In this document: positions 33,892 through 41,424 of the stretch, piece by piece
Position numbering within the stretch: position 1 is the first letter of the stretch
How the letters are laid out: each line of letters starts with the position of its first letter
Assembly: GCF_004342025.1 (NCBI RefSeq)
Contig: NZ_SLWN01000001.1
Coordinates: 479,972-543,971 of the forward strand
DNA: 64,000 nt
Reading direction: 5' to 3'
Source of the DNA: Kribbella steppae
GTDB lineage: Bacteria; Actinomycetota; Actinomycetes; Propionibacteriales; Kribbellaceae
Program-made: the position numbers and the translations under genes
Notes under the pieces: model-generated
What the model was told of the DNA's origin: nothing
The model's database searches: none
What the model saw: only the letters and a program-made list of their open reading frames with translations

Positions 33892-34760
33892 CAACGGTTC
33901 TGCGGGAGTTTGGTGGTGGTCTTGCGACCGCTCCGCGGTGCGGACGGCGGCGGCACGACCGGGCCGATGTCGCCGTCCGGCGCGACGTCGAGGTCGAGCA
34001 TGACCGGCGCGTGGTCGCTCGGGCCGGTGCCCTTGCGGGCCTTGCGATCGATCCACGCGGCCTTGACCCGGTCGGCGACCGGCTCGGTCGCGAGCATCAG
34101 GTCGATGCGCATGCCGAGGTCCTGGTGGAACATGCCGGCGCGGTAGTCCCAGTAGCTGAAGATACGGTTGTCGGGCCAGCGGTCGCGGACGACGTCGTGC
34201 AGGCCCTTGGCCGACATCAGATCGGCCAGCGCCTGCCGCTCCGGCGCGGTCACATGAGTCTGACCGACGTACGCCGCCGGATCGAAGACGTCGGCGTCGG
34301 TCGGGGCGATGTTCATGTCGCCGCAGACGATCTGGTCGGCGGGGCCGGCCGCGACGACCTCTTTGAGAGCCGCCAGCCACGCGAGCTTGTAGTGGTAGTG
34401 GTCGGATTCCGGGACGCGACCGTTCGGCACGTAGAGCGAGTAGATGCGGATGCCGCCACAGGTCGCCGCGACCGCACGAGCCTCGGGGTTCGGGAAGCCG
34501 GGCGCACCGGCCACCCCGGTCTCCACGTCCTCCAGCCCGACCTTCGACAGTAGAGCGACTCCGTTCCACTGCACTTCGCCGTACAGGGCCGTCTCGTAGC
34601 CTCGGGCGGACAGCTCTGCGCCGAGCAAGTCGGTGAACGCGTCGTCCGCGAGCTTCGTCTCCTGCAGGCACACCACGTCCGGCTGCCGCTCGTCCAACCA
34701 CCCCAGCAACCGCGGCAGCCGTTGCTTGACCGAGTTCACATTCCACGTCGCTACTCGCAC
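33891..34760 (-). CDS. xth: Exodeoxyribonuclease III (AP endonuclease)
   Basis: About 289 residues, exonuclease III/EEP family. It cleaves DNA at abasic sites and removes nucleotides 3' to 5'. Catalytic motifs: N8 in ATWNVNSVKQRL, the Mg-binding Glu34 in CLQETK, YVPNG, the GDMNIAP Asp/Asn pair and the terminal GPSDHAPVML histidine. Between 255 and 289 there is a basic Pro/Arg tail (PSAPRSGRKTTTK) beyond the fold that may add DNA affinity. GTG 34760 gives the canonical VRVATWNVN start. Next upstream is a uracil-DNA-glycosylase-like gene on the same strand, 59 bp away, consistent with base-excision repair. Confidence 0.93.
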   Translation of the reverse strand: MRVATWNVNSVKQRLPRLLGWLDERQPDVVCLQETKLADDAFTDLLGAELSARGYETALYGEVQWNGVALLSKVGLEDVETGVAGAPGFPNPEARAVAATCGGIRIYSLYVPNGRVPESDHYHYKLAWLAALKEVVAAGPADQIVCGDMNIAPTDADVFDPAAYVGQTHVTAPERQALADLMSAKGLHDVVRDRWPDNRIFSYWDYRAGMFHQDLGMRIDLMLATEPVADRVKAAWIDRKARKGTGPSDHAPVMLDLDVAPDGDIGPVVPPPSAPRSGRKTTTKLPQNR

Positions 34761-34819
34761 CCGACCACGGTAGACCCCAGCACGGACCATTTCAGGTCCT
34801 AGGCCGTCGGTGGATGTGC

Positions 34820-35605
34820 TTACGGGCTCACGGCCTGCTTCGGGGCTCGCCAGACCAGCGTGTTGCGGAGGTCGGTCGACGGGCGTTCCACGCTGTTGTT
34901 GTGCCTCGGCGTGTCCTTGCGACCCCATGCGTCGTTACCCAGCCACGGCGGTACACCGAACGGCAGGTCGCGAGCCGGGATGCAGGCGTAGTCGGACTCG
35001 AGGAACTTCGGACCGTAGTTCGGCACCGAGGGATCACCGTCGGAGTCGGGCGTGACGAGGGTCCGCAACTCCGTGACCGCCTCGCGCCAACTGTCCAGCA
35101 GAACCTTCGGGCTGCGACTCGACGGATGCGGCACCTCGAACACCGGCACATCGGGCTTGTCGTCCCAGAGCCGAACCGCCGACCGGGCCTGAGTCCCGAA
35201 CGCGACGATGGCCTGCAACTGCGGACCGGTGATCATCTCCAGCAAGGTGTTGCGCCACGCCAGGTGATCGGGTTGCGACAACAGCGGCGCCGCCTGCTGA
35301 GCCCGCGACGGCAACAATGCATACGCGTAAGCGTTGACGAGTGCGTAGCTGCGGGTCAGACCGACTTTGGTCAGGAACCCCTGCACGCGCTGGCCGGCGT
35401 CCCCCACCAGCGTCCGCCCGGCGATCCGCTCGGTCGGCCCGGGATCGGACGCGATCGCCAGCAGCCGGGCGGTGCGATTCAGCCGGCCGCGGTAGAACAC
35501 CGGGCCCCAGTCGTGCCAGAACAGTTCACGGTAATCCGCATAACTGGGCATTTTCGCTAAGTGTCGCGCCACCGTGGCCGGCGGGCCCGGATCGAAATCG
35601 GCCAT
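34820..35605 (-). CDS. Uracil-DNA-glycosylase-fold protein
   Basis: About 261 residues. The pattern LLAIASDPGPTE (about 48-59), VGDAGQRVQGFLTKVGL, NAYAYALLP and PVFEVPHPSSRS fits the uracil-DNA glycosylase-like fold: water-activating loop, active-site Asn and the HPSxR DNA-insertion loop. It would excise uracil or other damaged bases; which base is not clear. The C-terminal 70 residues are extra (DYACIPARDLPFG...). It is followed by the exonuclease III gene on the same strand, so together they could give excision plus AP-site cutting. It is divergent from an amidohydrolase gene. Confidence 0.7.
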   Translation of the reverse strand: MADFDPGPPATVARHLAKMPSYADYRELFWHDWGPVFYRGRLNRTARLLAIASDPGPTERIAGRTLVGDAGQRVQGFLTKVGLTRSYALVNAYAYALLPSRAQQAAPLLSQPDHLAWRNTLLEMITGPQLQAIVAFGTQARSAVRLWDDKPDVPVFEVPHPSSRSPKVLLDSWREAVTELRTLVTPDSDGDPSVPNYGPKFLESDYACIPARDLPFGVPPWLGNDAWGRKDTPRHNNSVERPSTDLRNTLVWRAPKQAVSP

Positions 35606-35685
35606 CGCGAATACCTCCCCCTCATCGATTCGTGACCTACGCTCGTGAACAGGGGCGGCACGGGGATTGTAAAACGGGAGGGACG

Positions 35686-37245
35686 ATGTTTGTACTGCGC
35701 GGAACCGTGGTGACGATGCGGCCGGACGGACAGGTGCTCGACCAGGGCGCGGTGTATGTCGGCGACGACGGACTGATCGCGGCGGTCACCCCGACCGACG
35801 CCGTACCCAGCGGTTTCGAGAACGCGCCGCACATCGTCGCGGGTGGCCTCATCTATCCCGGTCTGATCGACCTGCACAACCATCTGATGTACAACAGCCT
35901 GCCGCTGTGGACCGAGCCGTCCCGCTCGGAGCCGTGGACCTCCCACAATCAGTGGGGCCGCGCACCGACGTACAGCTCGCAGATCAGCCAGCCCGCCCGA
36001 CTGCTCGGCGCCGCGGCCGGTCGCGCCTTACTGAGGTACGTCGAGACGCGCGCGATCGTCGGCGGTACGACGTCGATCCAGGGCAACCCGCGGGGCGCCG
36101 TACCACCGGACAACGATCTGATCCGCAACGTCGACTCGGAGAAGCTCGGCACCCATGACGACTTCATCCGGGTCAGCACACTCGTTGCCGACAGCAAAGA
36201 AGCGCTGGCGCCGTACGCCGCCGCCGTCCAGCAGGGCCGGGGATTCATCGCGCACTCGGCCGAGGGGTCGGATCCCAAGCTGCGCAAGGAGTTCCAGCTG
36301 CTGGACGAGGTCGGCGTGGTCACACCACAACTGGTCGCCATTCACGGCGGCGCGCTGACCGCGGCCGATTTCGCCCGGATGCGGGACGGGAATTCGAGTC
36401 TGGTCTGGTCGCCTTTCTCCAACTACTGGCTGTACGGCGCGACTGCCGACGTCGCGAGTGCGAAGGCGGCCGGCGTACGACTCTGCATCGGGTCGGACTG
36501 GGCACCGTCGGGCACCCACAATGTCCTGTGGGAGTTGAAGGTCGCCGATCTGTGGAACAAGGCACAGCCTTCGCCGGTGTTCACGGACGAGGAACTGGTG
36601 CAGCTGGCAACGTCCAACCCCGGTGAGGCGTTGTCCGGCGTCTGGCCGCATCCGCTCGGCCGGATCGAACGAGGTGCGCTGGCCGACCTGATCGTCGTAC
36701 GACGGGATCACGCCGACGTCCACCGCAACCTGATCGCGGCGACGGAACCCGATATCCGCCTGGTCGTGATCGGCGGGCGAGCCCGCTACGGACTCCAGTC
36801 ACTCATGAAGCCGCTGGCGCCGAAGGCGACCTCGATCTCGGTGGGTCGCCTCTCCCGCTCGATCGACTACGGCGACCCTTTGGTCACCTGGAAGTCAGTG
36901 ATCACCGAACTCGAGCAGATCCGTCAGGATCCCTCAGCGGCTGCCATCCGAGCTGCCGACACATTCGCCGCGCTGGCAGCCGCCGACCAAGCAGCCTTCA
37001 ACGCACTCGTCACCGCCTACGGTCCTGCGGATCTGGTGGGCAGCGACACCTTCGTCCTCCTCCCCGACATGCCGGCCCCGGAGCTGGACTCCGAGGTCCG
37101 CCGCCGAGGCCCGGCCGGCGCGACTCCCGTCGCTGTCACTATCCCGCCGTTCGAACCCCTCACCACCGGCCGCACCTGGTTCGACACCGTAGACGCCAAC
37201 CCCTTCCACAACGGCCTCCTCTCCGGCCTCCGCACCTACGCCTAG
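35686..37245 (+). CDS. Amidohydrolase (metal-dependent, TIM barrel)
   Basis: About 519 residues of the amidohydrolase superfamily related to TrzN/SsnA and cytosine-deaminase-like hydrolases. Metal ligands: His-x-His in LIDLHNHLMY (about 64-73), a His in AIHGGALTAAD, and Asp in CIGSDWAPSGTHN. The small beta-sandwich is completed by the C-terminal GALADLIVVRRD. The last 150 residues (after LMKPL) form a helical extension outside the usual fold. The substrate is unknown; deamination or hydrolysis of a heterocycle is likely. The start ATG 35686 has GGGAGGGA (35676-35683). It is monocistronic and divergent from the glycosylase gene. Confidence 0.85.
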   Translation: MFVLRGTVVTMRPDGQVLDQGAVYVGDDGLIAAVTPTDAVPSGFENAPHIVAGGLIYPGLIDLHNHLMYNSLPLWTEPSRSEPWTSHNQWGRAPTYSSQISQPARLLGAAAGRALLRYVETRAIVGGTTSIQGNPRGAVPPDNDLIRNVDSEKLGTHDDFIRVSTLVADSKEALAPYAAAVQQGRGFIAHSAEGSDPKLRKEFQLLDEVGVVTPQLVAIHGGALTAADFARMRDGNSSLVWSPFSNYWLYGATADVASAKAAGVRLCIGSDWAPSGTHNVLWELKVADLWNKAQPSPVFTDEELVQLATSNPGEALSGVWPHPLGRIERGALADLIVVRRDHADVHRNLIAATEPDIRLVVIGGRARYGLQSLMKPLAPKATSISVGRLSRSIDYGDPLVTWKSVITELEQIRQDPSAAAIRAADTFAALAAADQAAFNALVTAYGPADLVGSDTFVLLPDMPAPELDSEVRRRGPAGATPVAVTIPPFEPLTTGRTWFDTVDANPFHNGLLSGLRTYA

Positions 37246-37406
37246 CCCGCACTCCCCGCTGTACGACGAGCGGACCGCGGCGCAACTGGCGGATGATACG
37301 CCCCACCGCGGCGGCGAAGCCCTTTATCCACAGAGCAGATCCGATGACCTCGGGTAGTTATCCACCGACGGAAAGTCAGTGCGTTCGGAGCGGCCTGATC
37401 ACGGCA

Positions 37407-37425
37407 CTCTCTTTGACGAAGAGAG
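37407..37425 (+). promoter_or_regulatory. Hairpin across the sigma-factor ribosome site
   Basis: CTCTCTT (37407-37413) pairs with AAGAGAG (37419-37425) around a TGACG loop. The 3' arm is part of the ribosome-binding stretch GAGAGGGGAA that precedes the sigma gene's ATG (37434). Folding would partly hide it, suggesting translational control. Confidence 0.5.
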
Positions 37426-37433
37426 GGGAACGG

Positions 37434-38321
37434 ATGGCCGAGCTCGACTGTGAACCCGCCGACGTGACCGCGCTGGTCGCCTACCTGCGCGACATCGGAC
37501 ACCACGAACTACTGACCCTGGAGGAAGTCAACGAGCACTCGTACTGGATCGAGGCCGGGCTGCTCGCAGCCGAGCGGCTGGAGGCCGGCGAGCCCGGCCG
37601 GCACGACCCCGCCGAGCTGCGGCAGGTGGTCGCCCTCGGGAAGCGTTCGCGGCGGCGGATGATCGAGAGCAACCTGCGGCTGGTCGTGTCGCTCGCCAAG
37701 CGTTATACCGGCAAGGGCATCTCGTTGCTCGACCTCATCCAGGAAGGCAACATCGGGCTGATGCGTGCGGTCGAGCGGTTCGACCACCGGCTCGGCAACC
37801 GCTTCTCGACGTACGCGATCTGGTGGATCCGCCAGTCGATCGGGCGCGCGATCTCGGACAGATCCCGGCTGGTGCGGATGCCGGCCCAGGCGTACACCGA
37901 CGCCTGCCGCCTGGCAGCGATCCGGCACGACCTGACCCAACGCCTCGGCCGCGAACCCACTGTCCCGGAGCTCGCCACGTCAGCCGGCCTCACCGTCGCC
38001 CGAGTCGAACGCGCCCACGCGTGGCGCATCCACCCCGAGACCCTCGACCTGGACGACTCCGAGCCGCTGATCGACGACGACGCCGTCGTACTCCGCGCTG
38101 CCCTGCGCCGGGACATCGCCCACCACCTCCAGTTCCTGGACGACCTCCACGTCCAAGTCATCCACCACCGCTACGGCCTCAACGGCCACACGCCCGCCAC
38201 CCCCGACGAAACCGCCACCGCCCTCAACCTCACCCCCGACGAGGTCCGCACCCTGGAACGAGAAGCCCTCCGCCACCTCCGCCGCCGAGCCACCCACCAC
38301 CTCCGCGACTACGCCGCTTAA
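37434..38321 (+). CDS. RNA polymerase sigma-70 factor, group 2 (non-essential)
   Basis: About 295 residues. Regions 1.2 to 4 are intact: region 2.1-2.4 holds NLRLVVSLAKRYTGKGISLLDLIQEGNIGL and FSTYAIWWIRQSIGRAISD, region 3 LGREPTVPELATSAGL, and region 4 the helix-turn-helix with TALNLTPDEVRTLEREALRHLRR. It lacks the long acidic N-terminus of the housekeeping sigma, so it is a HrdA/SigB-type alternative factor with a near-housekeeping -10 recognition. A strong GAGAGGGGAA precedes ATG 37434, partly buried in a hairpin. No anti-sigma gene is adjacent; the next gene is a small hypothetical. Confidence 0.93.
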   Translation: MAELDCEPADVTALVAYLRDIGHHELLTLEEVNEHSYWIEAGLLAAERLEAGEPGRHDPAELRQVVALGKRSRRRMIESNLRLVVSLAKRYTGKGISLLDLIQEGNIGLMRAVERFDHRLGNRFSTYAIWWIRQSIGRAISDRSRLVRMPAQAYTDACRLAAIRHDLTQRLGREPTVPELATSAGLTVARVERAHAWRIHPETLDLDDSEPLIDDDAVVLRAALRRDIAHHLQFLDDLHVQVIHHRYGLNGHTPATPDETATALNLTPDEVRTLEREALRHLRRRATHHLRDYAA

Positions 38322-38405
38322 CCCCGCCGCTCCCGCACACACCCCGACGGCTGCGGCAGCGGCACCCCACCCGACGACCCTTTGCCCAACTGGAATGATG
38401 GGAGC

Positions 38406-38945
38406 GTGAGATTCAGGCGCACCACTTGGCCCCGCGAACTGACCGAGTCAGTGACCGCCACCTCGAGGCACGCGGCCGGCGGCAAGGAAGACATCCTGGC
38501 CGCGGTCCAGCTGACCGACGGTCACTGGGTCGCCGGTACACGCGCCGCCGTCTACCTCCCGACCGACTCCCCCGACGCAGTCCGCCGCGTCGGCTGGGAG
38601 CAGATCGAGCGCGCCGGCTGGGACTCCGAGGCATCACTGATGCACATCTACGAGACCACCGCGTTCGGCACCCCACTCCGCGCAACCGAACTGAAAGTCG
38701 AGGACCCGGGCCGCTTCGGCCAGCTCCTCCGCGAACGCGTCGACGCCAGCATCGTCGTCCAGCGCCACGTCCCGCTGTCCGGCAAGCGCGGCGTCCGCGT
38801 CGTCGGCCGCCGCAACCCGGCCGACACCGACGCCCCGGTCGCCTGGAACGTCGTTCTGGACAAGGGATTGGAGCCCGACCAGCCCGGCGTCGTCGACGCC
38901 GCCGAAGCCGCCCTCAAATCCGTCCGCGAAGAGTTCGGCATCTAA
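38406..38945 (+). CDS. Conserved hypothetical protein, probably leaderless mRNA
   Basis: About 179 residues, soluble. It has no motif I recognise. A basic N-terminus (VRFRRTTWPREL) precedes a beta-rich domain with the segment HWVAGTRAAVYLPTD and RRVGWEQIERAGWDSE, then HVPLSGKRGVRVVGRRNP. The arrangement (a 'GWEQI' strand-turn) recalls small actinobacterial proteins of unknown function found next to tRNA genes. The start GTG 38406 is supported by an AATGAT -10 box ending 6 nt upstream (38394-38399), implying a leaderless transcript. It is followed by the tRNA-Asn promoter. Confidence 0.7.
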   Translation: MRFRRTTWPRELTESVTATSRHAAGGKEDILAAVQLTDGHWVAGTRAAVYLPTDSPDAVRRVGWEQIERAGWDSEASLMHIYETTAFGTPLRATELKVEDPGRFGQLLRERVDASIVVQRHVPLSGKRGVRVVGRRNPADTDAPVAWNVVLDKGLEPDQPGVVDAAEAALKSVREEFGI

Positions 38946-39004
38946 CCCACAGCAGGCCCCAAACCTGCCCCGGAAGCCAACCTCCCAGCCCCGGAATCCC
39001 GTTT

Positions 39005-39032
39005 TTGTAGTTCGACCCTGGCCTGCTAACCT
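39005..39032 (+). promoter_or_regulatory. Promoter of tRNA-Asn
   Basis: -35 TTGTAG (39005-39010) and -10 TAACCT (39027-39032) are 16 bp apart, about 40 bp upstream of the tRNA's first base. Confidence 0.5.
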
Positions 39033-39071
39033 ACTCAGGTCCTCAGGGATCGGGGGCAAGATACACATCGA

Positions 39072-39144
39072 TCCCGCGTAGCTCAATTGGCAGAGCAGCC
39101 GGCTGTTAACCGGCAGGTTACTGGTTCGAGTCCAGTCGCGGGAG
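39072..39144 (+). tRNA. tRNA-Asn (GTT)
   Basis: A 73-nt cloverleaf. Acceptor TCCCGCG (39072-39078) pairs with CGCGGGA (39137-39143). There is an AGCTCAATTGGCAGAGC D-arm, an anticodon loop CTGTTAA with GTT at 39105-39107, and a TTCGAGTCC T-loop. CCA is not encoded. Confidence 0.97.
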
Positions 39145-39151
39145 CAAGACG

Positions 39152-39186
39152 AAGCCGGTTTCCCTCCAGAAACCGGCTTTCTTCAT
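39152..39186 (+). terminator. Rho-independent terminator after tRNA-Asn
   Basis: AAGCCGGTTTC (39152-39162) pairs over 11 bp with GAAACCGGCTT (39169-39179), loop CCTCCA, followed by TTCTTCAT. This is a rare textbook terminator in such GC-rich DNA. Confidence 0.9.
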
Positions 39187-39283
39187 CCCCAGCCGAGGTA
39201 CGACGTACGCCGTACCCGCCCAACATCCACCGCCAGCGCACACATGCGCCGTCCCAGACCTGAATCCGCCCCCGGGCAGACCG

Positions 39284-39315
39284 AACAGCCCTCAACCGAC
39301 CGGCTGAGGGCTGTT
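39284..39315. terminator. Isolated hairpin in tRNA-Asn downstream region
   Basis: AACAGCCCTCA (39284-39294) pairs perfectly with TGAGGGCTGTT (39305-39315) around a 10-nt loop. No gene clearly ends here. It might be a remnant terminator or part of the region upstream of the IS element. Confidence 0.5.
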
Positions 39316-39416
39316 GTGCGCACGAAACCCCGACTGGCACGCAGCGTGACGCGCCCTGACCGCGTCAGGCGGTCAACTGCCGGCAGACCTGCCGACAGAG
39401 CCAAAGCTCAGATCAG

Positions 39417-39473
39417 CAACGCGGCGCCGTCTTCGAGGCGCACCATGGTGCGCGAAGATTCGGCGCCGCGTTG
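39417..39473 (+). ncRNA. Nested 57-nt hairpin, start of candidate bridge RNA
   Basis: CAACGCGGCGCCG (39417-39429) pairs perfectly with 39461-39473. Inside it TCTTCG (39430-39435) pairs with CGAAGA (39453-39458), and CGCACCATGGTGCG (39439-39452) is a perfect palindrome. The leader continues to 39690 with further hairpins (TCCACGG/CCGTGGA at 39585-39601). This is the position of the bridge RNA in IS110-group elements. Confidence 0.5.
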
Positions 39474-39697
39474 TTGTTGCCGCCGGTTGTTGGCGGGGTT
39501 GAGACTGGTTGGGTTCGTCGTGGTCGACCCCGTATTCCTCTGTGGTGCCGGTGAGCCTGTAGGTCAGCATGGTGGTGGAGGGCTTCCACGGGAACCGTGG
39601 ATTGGTGCCATCGAGCCCGAGCGTCAGACTTTGAACTTCTCCCTGCCCTCCCCGCGACGGACGCTTCGGGTGGAGTCTTGGGAGGGGGTTGGTGGCG

Positions 39698-40936
39698 ATG
39701 GAAGTGGTGCATGGTCGGTGTGCCGGGCTGGACATCTCCAAGAAGGATGCGAAGGTGTGCGTCCGTGTTGCCGGCGCGGGTCGGCGGAAGACGGTGGAGA
39801 CGGTCACGACGTGGGGGTCGATGACCAGTCAGATCCTCGCGTTGCGCGATCATCTGGCCACCCAGCAGGTCACGTGTGTGGTGATGGAGGCGACCAGCGA
39901 CTACTGGAAGCCGTTCTACTACCTGCTCGAGGACCTGCCCGGTGTGGAGGTGCTGCTGGTCAACGCCCGCCACGTGAAGACCGTCCCGGGCCGCAAGACC
40001 GACGTCGCGGATGCCACCTGGCTGGCCCAGTTGGGGGCGCACGGGCTGGTGCGGGGCTCGTTCGTGCCGCCGGCCGAGATCCGGCAGTTGCGGGATCTGA
40101 CCAGGGCCCGTACGGCGATCACCCGCGAACGCGCCCGGGAGGCCCAGCGGCTGGAGAAGCTGCTCGAGGACGCCGGCATCAAGTTGTCCGCGGTCGCCTC
40201 CGACATCCTCGGGGTGGCGGGGCGGGCGATGCTGGAGGCCCTGATCGCCGGCGATCGCGACCCGGCCGCTCTGGCTGACCTGGCCAAGCGGCGGCTGCGG
40301 GCGAAGATCCCCGAGTTGACCGAGGCGCTGAACGGGCGGTTCGGCGAGCATCACGCGTTCCTGGCCCGGGTGCATCTGGACCTCATCGACCGCCACACCG
40401 CCGCGATCAACCAGCTCACCGCCCGGATCGAGCAGGTGATCGAGCCCTTTCAGGCCTTCCGGGCACTGAGCTGCACCATCCCCGGGATCGCCACCCTGAC
40501 CGCCGACGTGATCATCGCCGAGACCGGCGCCGACATGAGCCGCTTCCCCACCGCCAAGCATCTGGCTGCCTGGGCCGGCACCACACCGGGGAACAACGAA
40601 TCCGCCGGGAAGGTGAAGTCCAGCAAGACCAGGCCGGGCAACCCCTACCTGCAAGGCGCCCTCGGTGCCGCGGCGATGGCCTGCGCCCAGAACCCGCGCA
40701 CCTACTACGGCGCCCGCTACCGCCGCATCGCCAGCCGCCGCGGACCCAAGAAGGCCAACGTCGCGATCCAGCACTCCATGCTCATCGCGATCTGGCACAT
40801 GGCCACCACCGGCACCCTCTACACCGACCCCGGCGCCGACTACTACACCCGCCTCAACCCCGAACGCACCCGCACCCGAGCCATCCGACAACTCCAAGCC
40901 ATGGGCTACCGCGTCACCCTCGACCACGCGTCCTGA
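39698..40936 (+). CDS. IS110-family transposase (DEDD recombinase)
   Basis: About 412 residues. The N-terminal RuvC-like DEDD domain opens GLDISKKDAKVCVRV (first Asp 13), has VVMEATSDYWKPFYYLL (Glu around 66) and DVADATWLAQL (Asp pair around 105). The C-terminal Tnp_IS116/IS110/IS902 domain has LSCTIPGIATLTADVIIAE and the conserved serine region WAGTTPGNNESAGKVKSSK near 290-308. It catalyses RNA-guided excision and insertion of the element. The ATG 39698 start is preferred, with GGAGGGGG 9 nt before it. It is full length and uninterrupted, so the element may be active. Confidence 0.96.
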   Translation: MEVVHGRCAGLDISKKDAKVCVRVAGAGRRKTVETVTTWGSMTSQILALRDHLATQQVTCVVMEATSDYWKPFYYLLEDLPGVEVLLVNARHVKTVPGRKTDVADATWLAQLGAHGLVRGSFVPPAEIRQLRDLTRARTAITRERAREAQRLEKLLEDAGIKLSAVASDILGVAGRAMLEALIAGDRDPAALADLAKRRLRAKIPELTEALNGRFGEHHAFLARVHLDLIDRHTAAINQLTARIEQVIEPFQAFRALSCTIPGIATLTADVIIAETGADMSRFPTAKHLAAWAGTTPGNNESAGKVKSSKTRPGNPYLQGALGAAAMACAQNPRTYYGARYRRIASRRGPKKANVAIQHSMLIAIWHMATTGTLYTDPGADYYTRLNPERTRTRAIRQLQAMGYRVTLDHAS

Positions 40937-40943
40937 AATGCCA

Positions 40944-40980
40944 CTGACGCGAAGACCACCGTGGTGAATCTTCGCGTCAG
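40944..40980 (+). repeat. Right-end hairpin of IS110 element
   Basis: CTGACGCGAAGA (40944-40955) pairs perfectly with TCTTCGCGTCAG (40969-40980), with an inner CCACC/GGTGG-type pairing (40956-40966). The arm GAATCTTCGCG is the inverse of CGCGAAGATTC at the left end. Confidence 0.75.
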
Positions 40981-40990
40981 AGGCGGGTAC

Positions 40991-41131
40991 TCAGGGCTTG
41001 TCCTTGCGGCGGTCGATGGCGCGCTGAATACGCTGCTGCGGCTGCCCCGTCAGCTTCGCCAGCAGCGGGACGCGGTACTTGTACGCCGCGATCGCACCCA
41101 CCACGAGCACGAGGATGATGAACCAACCCAT
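40991..41131 (-). CDS. 46-residue single-pass membrane protein
   Basis: Small ORF, MGWFIILVLVVGAIAAY then a basic tail (KYRVPLLAKLTGQPQQR...RRKDKP). One transmembrane helix covers residues 2-17 with the basic part inside. The AAGGGAAG ribosome site (4 nt from the ATG at 41131) is strong, which supports a real gene. Its stop lies 10 bp past the IS element's right hairpin. Proteins of this size and pattern occur widely in Kribbella and Nocardioides; the role is unknown. The neighbours (tRNA genes, IS) offer no clue. Confidence 0.75.
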   Translation of the reverse strand: MGWFIILVLVVGAIAAYKYRVPLLAKLTGQPQQRIQRAIDRRKDKP

Positions 41132-41259
41132 CGGTCTTCCCTTCGTCGGGACCTGCCTCCATCATGCCCGGTCCCCGGTAACTACCCCTCAGTCAAACCC
41201 CTGACGCGCCCCTGGTTTCATGGCCCACCCACCCAGACCAGATACGATCTGCCGGACAT

Positions 41260-41333
41260 GGGGCGGTAGCTCAGCTGGTTAGAGCAGGGGACTCATAATC
41301 CCTGGGCCGCGGGTTCGAGTCCCGCCCGCCCTA
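41260..41333 (+). tRNA. tRNA with CAT anticodon (tRNA-Met, elongator, or tRNA-Ile2)
   Basis: A 74-nt cloverleaf: acceptor GGGGCGG (41260-41266) with CCGCCCT (41326-41332), D-arm AGCTCAGCTGGTTAGAGC, CAT at 41294-41296 in loop CTCATAA, T-loop TTCGAGT. CCA is encoded at 41334-41336. The two identities cannot be separated from sequence alone. Its 3' half recurs at 46661. Confidence 0.95.
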
Positions 41334-41334
41334 C
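41292..41334. repeat. attL candidate: 43-bp 3' half of tRNA (copy 1)
   Basis: The tRNA 3' half from the anticodon loop to the end (CTCATAATCCCTGGGCCGCG...GCCCTAC) recurs at 46661-46703 with one difference (C 41307 versus T 46676). The direct repeats are 5,369 bp apart, as expected for an element inserted by a tRNA-targeting integrase. Confidence 0.7.
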
Positions 41335-41345
41335 CACGCATAACT

Positions 41346-41377
41346 GCAGGTCACGGCCACATTCGGCCGTGACCTGC
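41346..41377 (+). terminator. Terminator after CAT tRNA
   Basis: GCAGGTCACGGCC (41346-41358) pairs perfectly over 13 bp with GGCCGTGACCTGC (41365-41377), loop ACATTC. Confidence 0.85.
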
Positions 41378-41424
41378 GACCGATCCAAACCCGCCCGTGA
41401 CATGAATCGTATTAACGTCAGAGT

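Larger units (their letters stand above)
39417..40980 (+). mobile_element. IS110-family insertion element (boundaries approximate)
   Basis: An IS110-type element inserted between the tRNA-Asn terminator and a small membrane-protein gene. It contains a 281-bp non-coding leader (39417-39697), the transposase (39698-40936) and a short right end with a hairpin. The leader begins with a 57-nt nested hairpin; the right end has a 37-nt hairpin. CGCGAAGATTC at 39451-39461 recurs inverted as GAATCTTCGCG at 40966-40976, giving the element matching inverted ends that IS110 elements often lack. In studied IS110 elements the leader encodes a bridge RNA guiding recombination, so the same is likely here. 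The exact ends are unknown; the hairpins may lie just inside them. Confidence 0.85.
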
